This document shows, one piece after another, positions 1 through 8,534 of a stretch of 64,000 bases of DNA. A program made the position numbers and the translations under genes. The DNA is from Gammaproteobacteria bacterium (GTDB taxonomy: Bacteria > Pseudomonadota > Gammaproteobacteria > Enterobacterales > Neiellaceae). The notes beneath the pieces were generated by a model. It was not told the origin of the DNA, made no database searches, and worked only from the letters and a program-made list of their open reading frames with translations. The DNA lies in contig JAFOOX010000029.1 of assembly GCA_017425245.1 (NCBI GenBank), positions 1-64,000 of the forward strand. The letters run 5' to 3'. Positions within the stretch are counted from its first letter, which is position 1, and each line of letters starts with the position of its first letter.

Positions 1-15
1 GCGGAGTGGCGCCAG

Positions 16-984
16 GTGAAGTACAACCTGAATATAATGTCGTCGAGATATCCGGATTTCAAAAAGTCTTTTCATCGCATCCATCAGGATCTCTTCTTTT
101 TCGGCGAAGTGGATGAAAAGAAGTTGTGGGCATTTGAATATGAACAACCGGTGTCAGAGCGCCGTCGCGCTTGCATTCGGCAGAGTGGCGGCAGGCCATT
201 TTGTGGCTTATTACCGATTTTTCTCATCTGGTACCATCCGCAGCCGGAGACGCTGGACCTTGAGGCGATGCGCACCGCCTATCTGCCCTACTCCAGTCTT
301 TATTATCTGCGCGAGGACCTGACGCGCTGGCTCGCGGGCTCGCCCTGTGGCGGGCCGGGTTACTCGCTGGATCCGGCTTACGGCAGCTTTAACGGCCGCG
401 AGCCTTTGCTCGCCCGCTTTATCTTTCCGGGGCTGGACCCGGCCGAGCGGCGGGTGTTTCCGGGGCGGGAAGCCTGCCCCGAGGAGTGGGGCGCGCGCCC
501 CACCTGGTTGCGTGATTACTGCCTGTGGGGATCGGTGGCCGAGTTGCGCAAAGATGCCCACTACTACCCCAACGATATTGGCCAGTTTCTGTGGGATCAT
601 CTCTCCTACGCCATCGAACACTATCCACATGAGACCCTTGAGAAGCCATATCCTTCGGGGGTCACGAGTGACGCGCGACGTATGTTGCTGCTGATCATGC
701 GCGAGGTGTGGCATTTCCATGAGCGTACCGACCCATCCCGGTGGCGCCCGTCGACCATTGCCCTGGTGGAGAGCCTGCTGCAGCGGGTGGCCGCCAATGC
801 CTTTGGCCCAACCCTGATGGCCCTGTGGCAGGAGGCGAAGACGCTGACCGAGGTCTCCAATCGCGAGATGTGGATTTTTGATAACGGTGAAGAGCATATT
901 GCCCGGACTGAAAGAATTTTCGGTTTTACCGTTGAAAAGCAGCGCGAGTGGCGTAGCCGCTGGCAGCAGGTGAAACCGGAGTAA
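16..984 (+). CDS. Hypothetical protein, first gene of an unrecognised pair
   Basis: I do not recognise this family. The 322-residue product has no signal peptide or clear membrane segment. It is rich in Trp, Tyr and Arg in the middle (about residues 60-200) and has a charged C-terminus that includes the run EKQREWRSRWQQV. The GTG at 16 has a GGAG-like sequence nine bases upstream. An ATG at 37 is an alternative. The frame is also open to the window edge, so the gene may begin further upstream. The next gene starts three bases after its stop, so the two are probably co-translated. The first 180 bases are more AT-rich than the rest, which may point to acquired DNA. Function unknown. Confidence 0.7.
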   Translation: MKYNLNIMSSRYPDFKKSFHRIHQDLFFFGEVDEKKLWAFEYEQPVSERRRACIRQSGGRPFCGLLPIFLIWYHPQPETLDLEAMRTAYLPYSSLYYLREDLTRWLAGSPCGGPGYSLDPAYGSFNGREPLLARFIFPGLDPAERRVFPGREACPEEWGARPTWLRDYCLWGSVAELRKDAHYYPNDIGQFLWDHLSYAIEHYPHETLEKPYPSGVTSDARRMLLLIMREVWHFHERTDPSRWRPSTIALVESLLQRVAANAFGPTLMALWQEAKTLTEVSNREMWIFDNGEEHIARTERIFGFTVEKQREWRSRWQQVKPE

Positions 985-987
985 CCC

Positions 988-1461
988 ATGGAACACAATC
1001 TGTCTCTGAGTGTGGCCTTTGCCACCAAGGCCCAACGCGACTTCTGCCGTTTGCTGCTGAGCGACAATATCGATCGGCCCTTGTTTGAGGATGATGTGCC
1101 GCAGGAGCGCCGCCCCTGGTTTCGCGCCATCGATGAAGTGGATGTGCCGGACTCCGTCAAAGGCAGTGGCCCGTTACGGCTGCATCTCAGCTGGCTGGTG
1201 GGCGGCTACAGTTGGGAACAAGACCTGCTCGCCAATATGGCCCGCTTTGCGGCTATTGGCGGCCATGGCTGTTATGCGTTAGCAATTAGCGAGATGGGGC
1301 ACACGACGCTGTTGCTTTGGCAGGAGGGGGCCCTGAAAGCCTGCCGCGAGCTGCAGGGGCAGCCGTTGCACCGCCTGCTGCGCGGCCAGCGCAACAAGCT
1401 CAAAGCCCTGGATCAGTTACTGGCGGATGGTGGGAGTGGCGCTGATTCGAAGCCAGCTTAG
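988..1461 (+). CDS. Hypothetical protein, second gene of the pair
   Basis: This 157-residue, probably cytoplasmic protein belongs to no family I recognise. It has a central segment with conserved-looking aromatic and glycine residues (LHLSWLVGGYSWEQD, about residues 70-85) and a basic helix near the C-terminus (LHRLLRGQRNKLKALDQLL). The start ATG lies three bases after the stop of the preceding gene, which implies translational coupling and a shared job. The pairing of two unknown proteins could suit an effector and its partner, but nothing in the sequence proves that. A stretch without genes follows. Confidence 0.7.
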   Translation: MEHNLSLSVAFATKAQRDFCRLLLSDNIDRPLFEDDVPQERRPWFRAIDEVDVPDSVKGSGPLRLHLSWLVGGYSWEQDLLANMARFAAIGGHGCYALAISEMGHTTLLLWQEGALKACRELQGQPLHRLLRGQRNKLKALDQLLADGGSGADSKPA

Positions 1462-1509
1462 GTCGATGCCATCGCCCACAGGCAGCGGACAGCTCTGGCC
1501 ACATCCATT

Positions 1510-1612
1510 GGATCTCCCAGCGCGAGGTGGGTAACCTCGCAATCCGCTGCCACGCAGTGGCAGACTTGCTGCGGCGCAGCCGCATTCTGCCGCCGCGCAG
1601 CGGTATCCAAGG
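1510..1612 (+). repeat. Partial copy (R0) of the structured island repeat
   Basis: The 382 bases between the hypothetical pair and cowN hold no convincing gene. They contain a truncated copy of the repeat found three more times at 6.4-9.2 kb. Shared parts are the CCCAGCGCGAGGTGGG segment, a hairpin at 1522-1540 (GCGAGGT, loop GGGTA, ACCTCGC) and GC-rich palindromes of the form GCTGCGGCGCAGCCGC just downstream. The long conserved 5' core of the family is missing here. The rest of the gap, to about 1830, shows only further short GC palindromes such as CCGCCGCGTAGCGG. Confidence 0.6.
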
Positions 1613-1843
1613 CATCGCCAACGCAGTTGGCATAAACCACCAGCCGCCGCGTAGCGGCAACCACGTCACCACCCCTGCACCGCAAGTACAGCCCATGGCG
1701 CATGTCGCACATAACCACTCAACCTGTCGCCTTTAGCCCCCGCTCGGCACGGCCAAAGCTGCGCTCCAGCTGCGCCCCAGCTGGTAATAACAGCTGGCCC
1801 CAATCTTGCGATGGCCTCGGTTTTGGTAACGGGGGAAAGGGCG

Positions 1844-2143
1844 ATGAGCTGCGGCTGTAATCAGCGGGATCGGTATGTCAGCTTTAACGGGCTGGATTGT
1901 GAAGGGCAGGCGGAACGGTTGTTGGCGCGGGTGGAGATGCTGATCGCACGGCCGGCGGTGAGCAATCTGTTCTGGCAGAAGTTCGCGGCTCAGGTGGCGT
2001 TGATGCGCAGTGGTAGCGGGCCTAACCGCGACCCGCTCTATCTGCTCCACGCCAATGTCTATTACTTGCGCGATCTGCTGGAGGCCCATGGCGGGGCCGA
2101 GGACCTGGCGGCCCTCGACCTGCTGGAGGAGGAGTGCTTCTGA
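1844..2143 (+). CDS. cowN: CowN-like protein, protects nitrogenase from carbon monoxide
   Basis: The 99-residue product matches the small CowN family. It has an N-terminal DRYVSFNGLDCEGQAERL block, a central FWQKFAAQVAL block, a HANVYYLRDLLEAHG helix and the typical acidic, cysteine-bearing end LLEEECF. CowN is known to sustain nitrogen fixation when CO is present, by acting on nitrogenase. The start at 1844 is chosen because GGGGGAAAGG lies just upstream; an in-frame ATG at 1811 lacks such a site. The usual start of the family follows an extra MSCGCNQ here, which adds two cysteines. No nif gene is in the window, so the gene stands alone at this locus. Identification rests on motif recall, not a search. 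Confidence 0.75.
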   Translation: MSCGCNQRDRYVSFNGLDCEGQAERLLARVEMLIARPAVSNLFWQKFAAQVALMRSGSGPNRDPLYLLHANVYYLRDLLEAHGGAEDLAALDLLEEECF

Positions 2144-2150
2144 GCCGGCT

Positions 2151-2501
2151 TTAGCCCAGCTGCGGGGCGTCGTAGTGGGCCGGTTCGTCGCTATAGACGC
2201 AGACATTCCAGGCGGCCACCAGACCGTGTTCCGACTGGCAGTGGTCAGCAAAGAAGTTCTGGATCTCGCGGCGCTGGCAGTGGGCTTCAAAGCTGGCCAT
2301 ATCGGCCCAGATCTCGTTGAACACGATGGGGAAGCTGTTGCCATCGGCGAACGGGCTGGGAATGTGGCGGGTAACCGCATATTGCAGGCAGCCATCTTCA
2401 CGCAGGGTGTTGGGTTCCAGCGCCTGCAATACATGGAACAGCGCCTGTTCCTTGTCGGGGCGGGGCTGGAATTGGGCAATACAGTAGACTTTCTTGGACA
2501 T
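2151..2501 (-). CDS. Putative quinol monooxygenase, ABM domain
   Basis: The 116-residue product has the ferredoxin-like fold pattern of the antibiotic biosynthesis monooxygenase (ABM/YgiN) family. It begins with a beta strand (KKVYCIAQFQPRPDKEQAL), followed by a helix, then EDGCLQYAV and NEIWADMASFEAHCQ, the usual signature in which a Trp-containing strand precedes a helix. Such proteins act as dimers on quinones or other small aromatics; the substrate cannot be predicted. The ATG at 2501 is preferred over a longer upstream frame because the extra N-terminus is out-of-frame coding sequence of dusC. It lies 13 bases downstream of the dusC stop on the same strand, so it probably ends the M28 peptidase-dusC transcript. 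Confidence 0.8.
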   Translation of the reverse strand: MSKKVYCIAQFQPRPDKEQALFHVLQALEPNTLREDGCLQYAVTRHIPSPFADGNSFPIVFNEIWADMASFEAHCQRREIQNFFADHCQSEHGLVAAWNVCVYSDEPAHYDAPQLG

Positions 2502-2514
2502 GGGAACTCCGCGC

Positions 2515-3464
2515 TCAGTGAGGGTTGGCCACCGCCTGCTGCAGCTGGTCGACCAGCTCATGGCGGGTGGTGTAGGTGCGTAGCCGGCTGAACAGCTCGC
2601 CTGCTTGCGGGTAGGCCAGCTTGAGATAGCTGAACCACTGTTTGAGGCGGGCCGGAAAATAGCGACCATCCTCGTCGTCATCGGGGGCGATGGCGGCATA
2701 GTCGATAAGCATGGCCAGCACCGCAGGCCATGCCATGGGGGCGGCCTGCTGCTGGATCACCGCCGCCAGATTGGGCAGGGCCAAGGCGCCACGGCCGATC
2801 ATGATGTCGGCGCAGGCCGATTCGCTGCGGCAACGGGCAGCATCGGCGGCGCTCCAGATCTCGCCATTGGCGATGATGGGAATGGAGATCACCTCGCGGA
2901 TGCGAGGGATCCACTCCCAGTAGGCGGGTGGCCGGTAGCCATCGGCCTTGGTGCGGGCGTGGATGGTCAGCAGCGAGGCGCCGCCGGCCTCCAACGCGCG
3001 GGCGTTATCCAGCGCCAGCGCGGCATCGTCATAGCCGAGGCGCATCTTGGCGGTGACCAGCTGCTCGGTCGGCACTGCGGCGCGCACGGCGCTGAGGATG
3101 GCATACAGGGTGTCGGGCTCTTTGAGCAGTACCGCTCCGCCTTTGCTGCTGTTAACGGTTTTGGCCGGGCAGCCGAAGTTGAGATCGATCCCCGGTGATC
3201 CCAGCTCTATGGCGCGGGCGGCGTTGTCGGCCAGCGCTGAGGGGTTCTGGCCCAGCAGCTGCACCCGCACCGGCACGCCGGAGGGGGTGCGGCCACCGTT
3301 TTTCAGCTCGGGGCAGAGGCGGTGGTAGACCTTGGGCGGCAGCAGGTTGTCGACCACTCGCACAAACTCGGTGACACAAAGATCGATGCCGCCCAAGCGG
3401 GTGAGCAGATCGCGCACCGGCGCATCCACCACCCCCTCCATCGGCGCCAGCCATAGCTGACCAC

Positions 3465-3468
<4 letters not shown>
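2515..3468 (-). CDS. dusC: tRNA-dihydrouridine(16) synthase DusC
   Basis: This FMN enzyme reduces uridine in the tRNA D-loop. The TIM-barrel hallmarks are all present: LAPMEGVVDAPVRDLL at the N-terminus, the catalytic cysteine in NFGCPAKTVN, TIHARTKADGY, and the phosphate-binding strands IPIIANGEIW and DIMIGRGAL. The VVDAPVRDLL opening and about 317-residue length fit the DusC branch better than DusA or DusB. The GTG at 3468 is chosen because it overlaps the stop of the upstream peptidase gene as GTGA, a classic coupling arrangement. A frame opening at 3498 would overlap by 34 bases. Confidence 0.92.
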
Positions 3469-5057
<1,589 letters not shown>

Positions 5058-5218
5058 GGCGGATCTTGGTGGCGACAAGGGGATGTCATGATGCCAGAGG
5101 TGGCGGCGGCTGGCAGCTCTTGCTGCGCACAGATTGGTGATGTCGGGATAAAGATCGCGGCGACGGGTGGGCTCTGCAGGTATGCTGGCGGGCGCCCAAC
5201 TCGAGGAGTAGTAGTGTC

Positions 5219-5605
5219 ATGACCAACGCCCGTTCTGCGGCAGCCCGAGCTGCCATCAACCGTTTGCCGGCCGGCGAGCGCTTTGATCTGTTTCTTGAAG
5301 AGGTGATGGCCAGCGGTAGCCTGTGGAGCCTGGCCAATGGTGATGACTGGGTGGTGATGAGTTGTGATGGCGACGAATGTCTGCCGCTGTGGCCCGATGC
5401 CGATTTTGCTGCTGATTTTGCCATCGGCGACTGGGCCGACTGCACCGCCCGGGCGATCAACCTGGAGGTGTTTGTCAGCCGCTGGATCGCCGGCCTGACC
5501 CGCGACGGCACCCTGCTGGCGGTGTTCCCCAACGATGGTGATGAGGGCATTGTCATCACCCCCGACGAACTGGCTGAGTCACTGCGCGGTGACGCCGGCC
5601 GCTAA
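5219..5605 (+). CDS. DUF2750 family protein
   Basis: A 128-residue acidic cytoplasmic protein with the DUF2750 pattern: a helical start, then LWSLANGDDWVVMSCDGDECLPLWPDADFAADFA, and a C-terminal DGDEGIVITPDELAESL. Members are found across Gammaproteobacteria and have no established function. The start ATG at 5219 follows GAGGAGTAGTAGTGTC, which supplies a ribosome-binding site. The gene is divergent from the M28 lipoprotein, with about 160 bases of shared upstream region. Its 3' end overlaps the start of the following lipoprotein gene by 17 bases. Confidence 0.8.
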   Translation: MTNARSAAARAAINRLPAGERFDLFLEEVMASGSLWSLANGDDWVVMSCDGDECLPLWPDADFAADFAIGDWADCTARAINLEVFVSRWIAGLTRDGTLLAVFPNDGDEGIVITPDELAESLRGDAGR

Positions 5606-6296
5606 GCGCACGCTGGCAGCGCTGACCATCGCGCTGCTGGCGGGTTGCACCACCGCCCCTGAACGCTCAGGGGTGGTGACCCCCATTCATGTCGTCACCC
5701 ACGGCTGGCATACCGGCGTGGTGATCCCCACTGCCTTGCTGGTGGCCGAGCAACCCGCCCTGGCCCAGCGCTTTGGCAGCGACGGCTGGCTGGAGATCGG
5801 CTGGGGTGATGCCGGCTTCTATCAGGCCAATACCGTCACCTTCGCGCTGGCGGTGCCGGCGCTGCTGTGGCCGACGCCGAGCGTGGTCCATCTGGTGGCG
5901 GTGGCCGATCCCCAGGCCACCTTCGGCGCTCACCGCCGTCATACCCTCTGTGTTGATGAACGGCAGCTGCAGCAGATGGTGGCCGAGATCGCCGCTGCCT
6001 TTGCCGTGGATGAGCAGGGCCAGCCGCTGATGATGGGGCCGGGGCTCTATGGCGACAGCCAGTTCTATCAAGGCCGCGACAGCTACCACATGCTGCGCAC
6101 CTGCAACAGCTGGACCGCCGAACGGCTGGCCACCGCCGGTGTCGACATCAGCCCCAGCTTTACCTGGTTTGCCGGCGGGGTGATGGACGCCGTCGCCGAC
6201 CAGCTGGCCGCTGGCGAGCTGAGCTGCACTGGCGTGGAGCTGGCGCCTGCGGCAGCGGCGGTGGGGGAAGGGGTGGCACCGGTGGCGGTGTTCTGA
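5589..6296 (+). CDS. DUF2459 (TIGR02117-type) lipoprotein
   Basis: The 235-residue product carries a lipoprotein signal (AAKRTLAALTIALLAGC). The family pattern follows: IHVVTHGWHTGVVIP, LEIGWGDAGFYQ and RTCNSWTAERLATAGVDISP. The conserved histidines and the late cysteine in TCNSWT suggest a papain-like or NlpC-like fold, but the activity is not known. The GTG at 5589 is chosen because it gives a normal signal peptide; the longer frame from 5535 would bury it. The C-terminus is a low-complexity Ala/Val tail. A palindromic element starts directly after the stop. Confidence 0.75.
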   Translation: MTPAAKRTLAALTIALLAGCTTAPERSGVVTPIHVVTHGWHTGVVIPTALLVAEQPALAQRFGSDGWLEIGWGDAGFYQANTVTFALAVPALLWPTPSVVHLVAVADPQATFGAHRRHTLCVDERQLQQMVAEIAAAFAVDEQGQPLMMGPGLYGDSQFYQGRDSYHMLRTCNSWTAERLATAGVDISPSFTWFAGGVMDAVADQLAAGELSCTGVELAPAAAAVGEGVAPVAVF

Positions 6297-6389
6297 TCCC
6301 CCACTTTGTAAAAGGGGGGCGAGGGGGGATTTTCTGGATCGGAGAAAAATCCCCCTGTATCCCCCTTTATCAAAGGGGGAAAAATCAAG
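6297..6389. repeat. Palindromic intergenic element with CCCCC/GGGGG arms
   Basis: The segment has an inverted-repeat layout. An outer arm CCCCCACTTTGTAAAAGGGGG is mirrored by CCCCCTTTATCAAAGGGGG, and an inner pair is GGGGGGATTTT with AAAATCCCCC around a short centre (TCTGGATCGGAG). Folded as RNA or single-stranded DNA it would give a long stem with smaller hairpins at each end. Such miniature palindromic elements are scattered in many Gram-negative genomes. Starting right after the DUF2459 stop, it could also serve as a transcription terminator. Confidence 0.7.
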
Positions 6390-6417
6390 GGCAACTGCGT
6401 TGTCGGGCCTTGGCGGC

Positions 6418-6746
6418 TGGATGTTCGGTACTCGTTACTTGGAATGCGGCTGCGCCGCGAGGCGGTTTCTTTACCGCTACGCGGTGGTTGCGGCTCCGCC
6501 GCCCGGATGCAGGGTTTCGCCCCTGCATGACGAGCAGGAGGAGGGTGGCCGGACCCTCCTCCTGCACCTCCAGCCGGCCCCCGAGATCGCCACCATCCAG
6601 ATCTGGCTGCTGTTCTGCCGGGCTACGGGGTCGCCACAATGTGCCATCCATGGCCCATAGTGGCTCTCGGCAACGTCCTGTTGCCTCGCCCCCTTCACCC
6701 AGCTGGCCGTGCGTTGTTTAGCGCCGTGCGGGTGGTGATCAAGGGG
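6418..6746 (-). repeat. Structured island repeat, copy R1 (inverted)
   Basis: This is the copy on the left of the cassette array, read on the minus strand. Its 5' core starts with CCCCTTGATCACCACC at 6746. The core includes a GGCAAC-AGGAC-GTTGCC hairpin and the block GTGGCGACCCCGTAGCCCGG, and ends in GATCTCGGGG. A 13-bp perfect hairpin follows (6534-6565), then an 8-bp hairpin (6507-6528) and GC palindromes such as GGCGGCGGAGCCGC. The 3' end, near 6418-6440, reads AAGTAACGAGTACCGAAC, which resembles the 7-bp tandem unit found after copy R3. No gene is visible here; open frames through it are by-products of GC richness. Confidence 0.75.
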
Positions 6747-6791
6747 TGTGAGATGCGCAGTTACTGGTAGGTGAGTTAGTGCACCAAGTCA

Positions 6792-6877
6792 CGCCAACTT
6801 CTCCGGCTCAGCGTTGAACTGCAGCCGCCGACGTGGCTGGTTCACTGCAAAGATGGGGAAGTTGGCTGAAGTTGGCC
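6792..6877 (-). other. Integron attC-like site 1
   Basis: Directly after the stop of the 114-residue cassette gene lies an 86-base imperfect palindrome. On the minus strand it runs from GGCCAAC to GTTGGCG. The outer arms pair (GCCAACTTC with GAAGTTGGC), and the inner part also pairs (TGAACCAGCC with GGCTGCAGTTCA). The layout is that of an attC site at the end of a gene cassette. The core GTTGGCG departs from the GTTRRRY consensus, so this site may be decayed. Confidence 0.5.
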
Positions 6878-7222
6878 TCACGTGAACTGACGCTCATACG
6901 CTGCCACATGTTCCGGAAAAAGCTGGCGGTACAAAGGATGCGGAATGCCCAATACGTTGACCTCGATATACGGTTCTTCGCCTTCAGCGGAACAGTCGAG
7001 GATGCCGACGCCTTGGCAAGGTACGACAACGCCAGCCTCGGTTCGAACCGATAGCAATAGTTTGAACTGATCTGCATGATTGGATTTGCACTCGGACCGA
7101 ATGGACGAGTATGTGTCCAACGGCTCGAACAGTCCGAAGGCAACGCCCATCGGGGCGTCGCCCAGCTCTAGCGCCGAGTAGCCAATTAGAACCGGTCCTG
7201 CGTAAACAGCGAACTTAGCCAC
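6878..7222 (-). CDS. Gene-cassette protein of unknown function
   Basis: A 114-residue protein that begins MAKFAVYAGPVLIGYSALELGD and contains a central GVAFGLFEPLDTY segment and PYIEVNVLGIPHPLYRQLFPEH near the end. I recall similar proteins as unnamed products of integron cassettes, but no function is known. The start is a GTG that overlaps the recombination core GTTAGGT of the upstream attC, and there is no ribosome-binding site in front of it, as is common in cassettes. The stop is followed at once by another attC-like palindrome. The sequence is less GC-rich than the chromosome around it. Confidence 0.65.
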   Translation of the reverse strand: MAKFAVYAGPVLIGYSALELGDAPMGVAFGLFEPLDTYSSIRSECKSNHADQFKLLLSVRTEAGVVVPCQGVGILDCSAEGEEPYIEVNVLGIPHPLYRQLFPEHVAAYERQFT

Positions 7223-7307
7223 CTAACATTCGCCCCAACCGGCGGGATTGGGCGACATGCCAAAGGTGCTGTCACTAAGATCGTCCCTGTCGATGGCGTT
7301 GTTAGCC
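7221..7307 (-). other. Integron attC site 2
   Basis: Read on the minus strand, this 87-base site begins GGCTAAC at 7307 and ends with GTTAGGT at 7227-7221, a perfect match to the GTTRRRY recombination core. The inner sequence is imperfectly self-complementary, as expected for an attC that folds as a single strand. The stop codon of the 265-residue cassette gene lies inside the GGCTAAC box and the GTG of the next cassette gene overlaps the core, so coding sequence is packed right up to the recombination boundary. This is the most convincing attC of the three. Confidence 0.7.
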
Positions 7308-8099
7308 ATCATTTAACGCTCTCATGAGTTCGTTTATTTCCTCTTCTGAGGACACACCCTGATTTACGGCAAGAAATGACAAAAGCGTAAGTGGCTTGCC
7401 GTTCTTTGCGGCAGCGTAAACCTTGTGGTGACCATCGACAACGTAATGCGCGAGGCACCAATGGCTCGTGATGTCTTGCTCCCCATCCCAATCAGCGGGT
7501 GACTTGATGTCGAGGATACTGATGCTCACAGCGGATGGCATTTCGCCGTTGTTGTATACGGTGTCGTATTCTGCCAACCGCTTTTGGTCCAACCAATTGT
7601 GCGGGAACATCGGTACTAAGAATTCGAATATTCCCCGCCCCTCCTTCATCAATTTCGTCGGGAGGCGATAGTACTCAGTCTTTGGGAAGTGGGGCAGCCC
7701 CCAGAAGCCATCGACTCCCCACAGTGCTACTTGCTCGTCTACGAAATAGTCCGCCTCTTCTCCGGGCCTCACCAAGCGAGGTCGCACTTCTTGCAGTAAC
7801 AATTTGTACTTTCCGTCAGGAACGATCAGGGCTAACGCTTGGATGATGGATGGCTCAAGACTTAGAACACCTTTGTTCAGAGCATCAACGACTGCCTCGG
7901 CATTTACGCTTTTGTTGGCACCCTCTAGACGTTCAAAAAAGAATGAACATGTTCCGCACACGTTGCCAATGTGGAAAGCCTTTTTACCTTCGACTGTCAG
8001 GTATCGGTCCCACACCTTCCAGCTGCCACCACCCTCGGTTGTGAACCTGATGATGCTGGATGAACCAGTTACTTCTAGATCTGACGTTTCAAGCAACAT
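7302..8099 (-). CDS. Gene-cassette protein with Cys pair and DGHHK motif
   Basis: A 265-residue protein of no family I can name. Near residue 45 it has NVCGTCSFFFERLEGA, a CxxC pair that could bind metal. Near residues 215-250 it has LAHYVVDGHHKVYAAAKNGKPLTLLSF, which resembles the DGHHR...AA...G signature of ParB/sulfiredoxin-like domains, though that link is inference. The gene is bounded by attC-like sites on both sides and read in the same direction as the neighbouring cassette. Its stop codon is part of attC site 2. Base composition is markedly lower in GC than neighbouring chromosomal genes, in keeping with transfer. Confidence 0.7.
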   Translation of the reverse strand: MLLETSDLEVTGSSSIIRFTTEGGGSWKVWDRYLTVEGKKAFHIGNVCGTCSFFFERLEGANKSVNAEAVVDALNKGVLSLEPSIIQALALIVPDGKYKLLLQEVRPRLVRPGEEADYFVDEQVALWGVDGFWGLPHFPKTEYYRLPTKLMKEGRGIFEFLVPMFPHNWLDQKRLAEYDTVYNNGEMPSAVSISILDIKSPADWDGEQDITSHWCLAHYVVDGHHKVYAAAKNGKPLTLLSFLAVNQGVSSEEEINELMRALNDG

Positions 8100-8385
8100 A
8101 GATACTCAGCGGATGAGGGCTAACAATGCAATTAATCGCTCGAATCATTTTGAGCAGGAATGCTAGCCGGTAATCGTGTGCAATATGGCTGATTTTGCCT
8201 CTGTTCTTGGATGGTAAGCAAGCAGTTCGTACGTGCAAAGTGACCACAAAACTCGGAACCAGCGGCAGCTCTGTTCCCCACACCTTGAATTTCACCGCCA
8301 CGGCAACAAAACACGCACGGCCAGCAAGTGTTGGGGAACACCGAGAATATCCACTCAGCAACCAGTGGCAGCGCTGTCTATCCAA
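8089..8385 (-). CDS. Doubtful ORF in a third cassette
   Basis: The stretch upstream of attC site 3 should be another cassette. Its best frame encodes 98 residues starting MDRQRCHWLLSGYSRCSPTL, with a plausible core KFKVWGTELPLVPSFVVTLHVRTACLPSKNRGKI. Against it, the frame runs straight through the attC palindrome and ends 10 bases inside the next gene, which a cassette gene should not do. It may be a gene-less cassette or a decayed one. I list it only so the region is not left blank. Confidence 0.25.
   Translation of the reverse strand: MDRQRCHWLLSGYSRCSPTLAGRACFVAVAVKFKVWGTELPLVPSFVVTLHVRTACLPSKNRGKISHIAHDYRLAFLLKMIRAINCIVSPHPLSIYVA
8118..8168 (-). other. Integron attC-like site 3 (short)
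   Basis: On the minus strand a 51-base palindrome runs from GGCTAGC (8168-8162) to GTTAGCC (8124-8118). The inner TGCTC and GAGC arms also pair across an AAAATGATTC spacer. Size and symmetry fit a short attC. The core GTTAGCC differs from GTTRRRY at one place. It lies 19 bases upstream of the ATG of the 265-residue cassette gene. Confidence 0.55.
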
Positions 8386-8534
8386 TCTCGTTTGAGCGTC
8401 AGTTCAATCACGCCGTCGCGAGCGCGCCTTGCGATCTGAATTGGGCAGATCGAGGACTTCCATCCGATAGCTGGCAGTAGTGTCTTTTGATCGCCAGCGC
8501 GATTACCTGCAGGCTGCCACGGCCGGTTCTCCAC
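8386..8534. other. Non-coding spacer with short diverged repeats
   Basis: No gene is apparent. The segment carries a copy of GATCGAGGAC-TTCCATCC (about 8449-8466) that recurs as GATCGAGGACATCCATCC at 8888-8905. Just before it, at about 8352-8381, CAGCAACCAGTGGCAGCGCTG matches the later CCAGCGGCAGCGCTG. So the repeat family has an upstream flank that is also partly duplicated. Confidence 0.5.

Noticed and set aside
211-1035. Minus-strand frame of 274 codons opposite the first hypothetical gene
   Set aside because: It is a shadow of the plus-strand gene, which has better codon use and is coupled to its neighbour. I kept the plus strand although neither protein is recognised.
1400-1718. Overlapping minus-strand frames of 86-98 codons downstream of the hypothetical pair
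   Set aside because: They overlap the end of the plus-strand gene and the palindromic repeat R0. They have no ribosome-binding site and no recognisable pattern.
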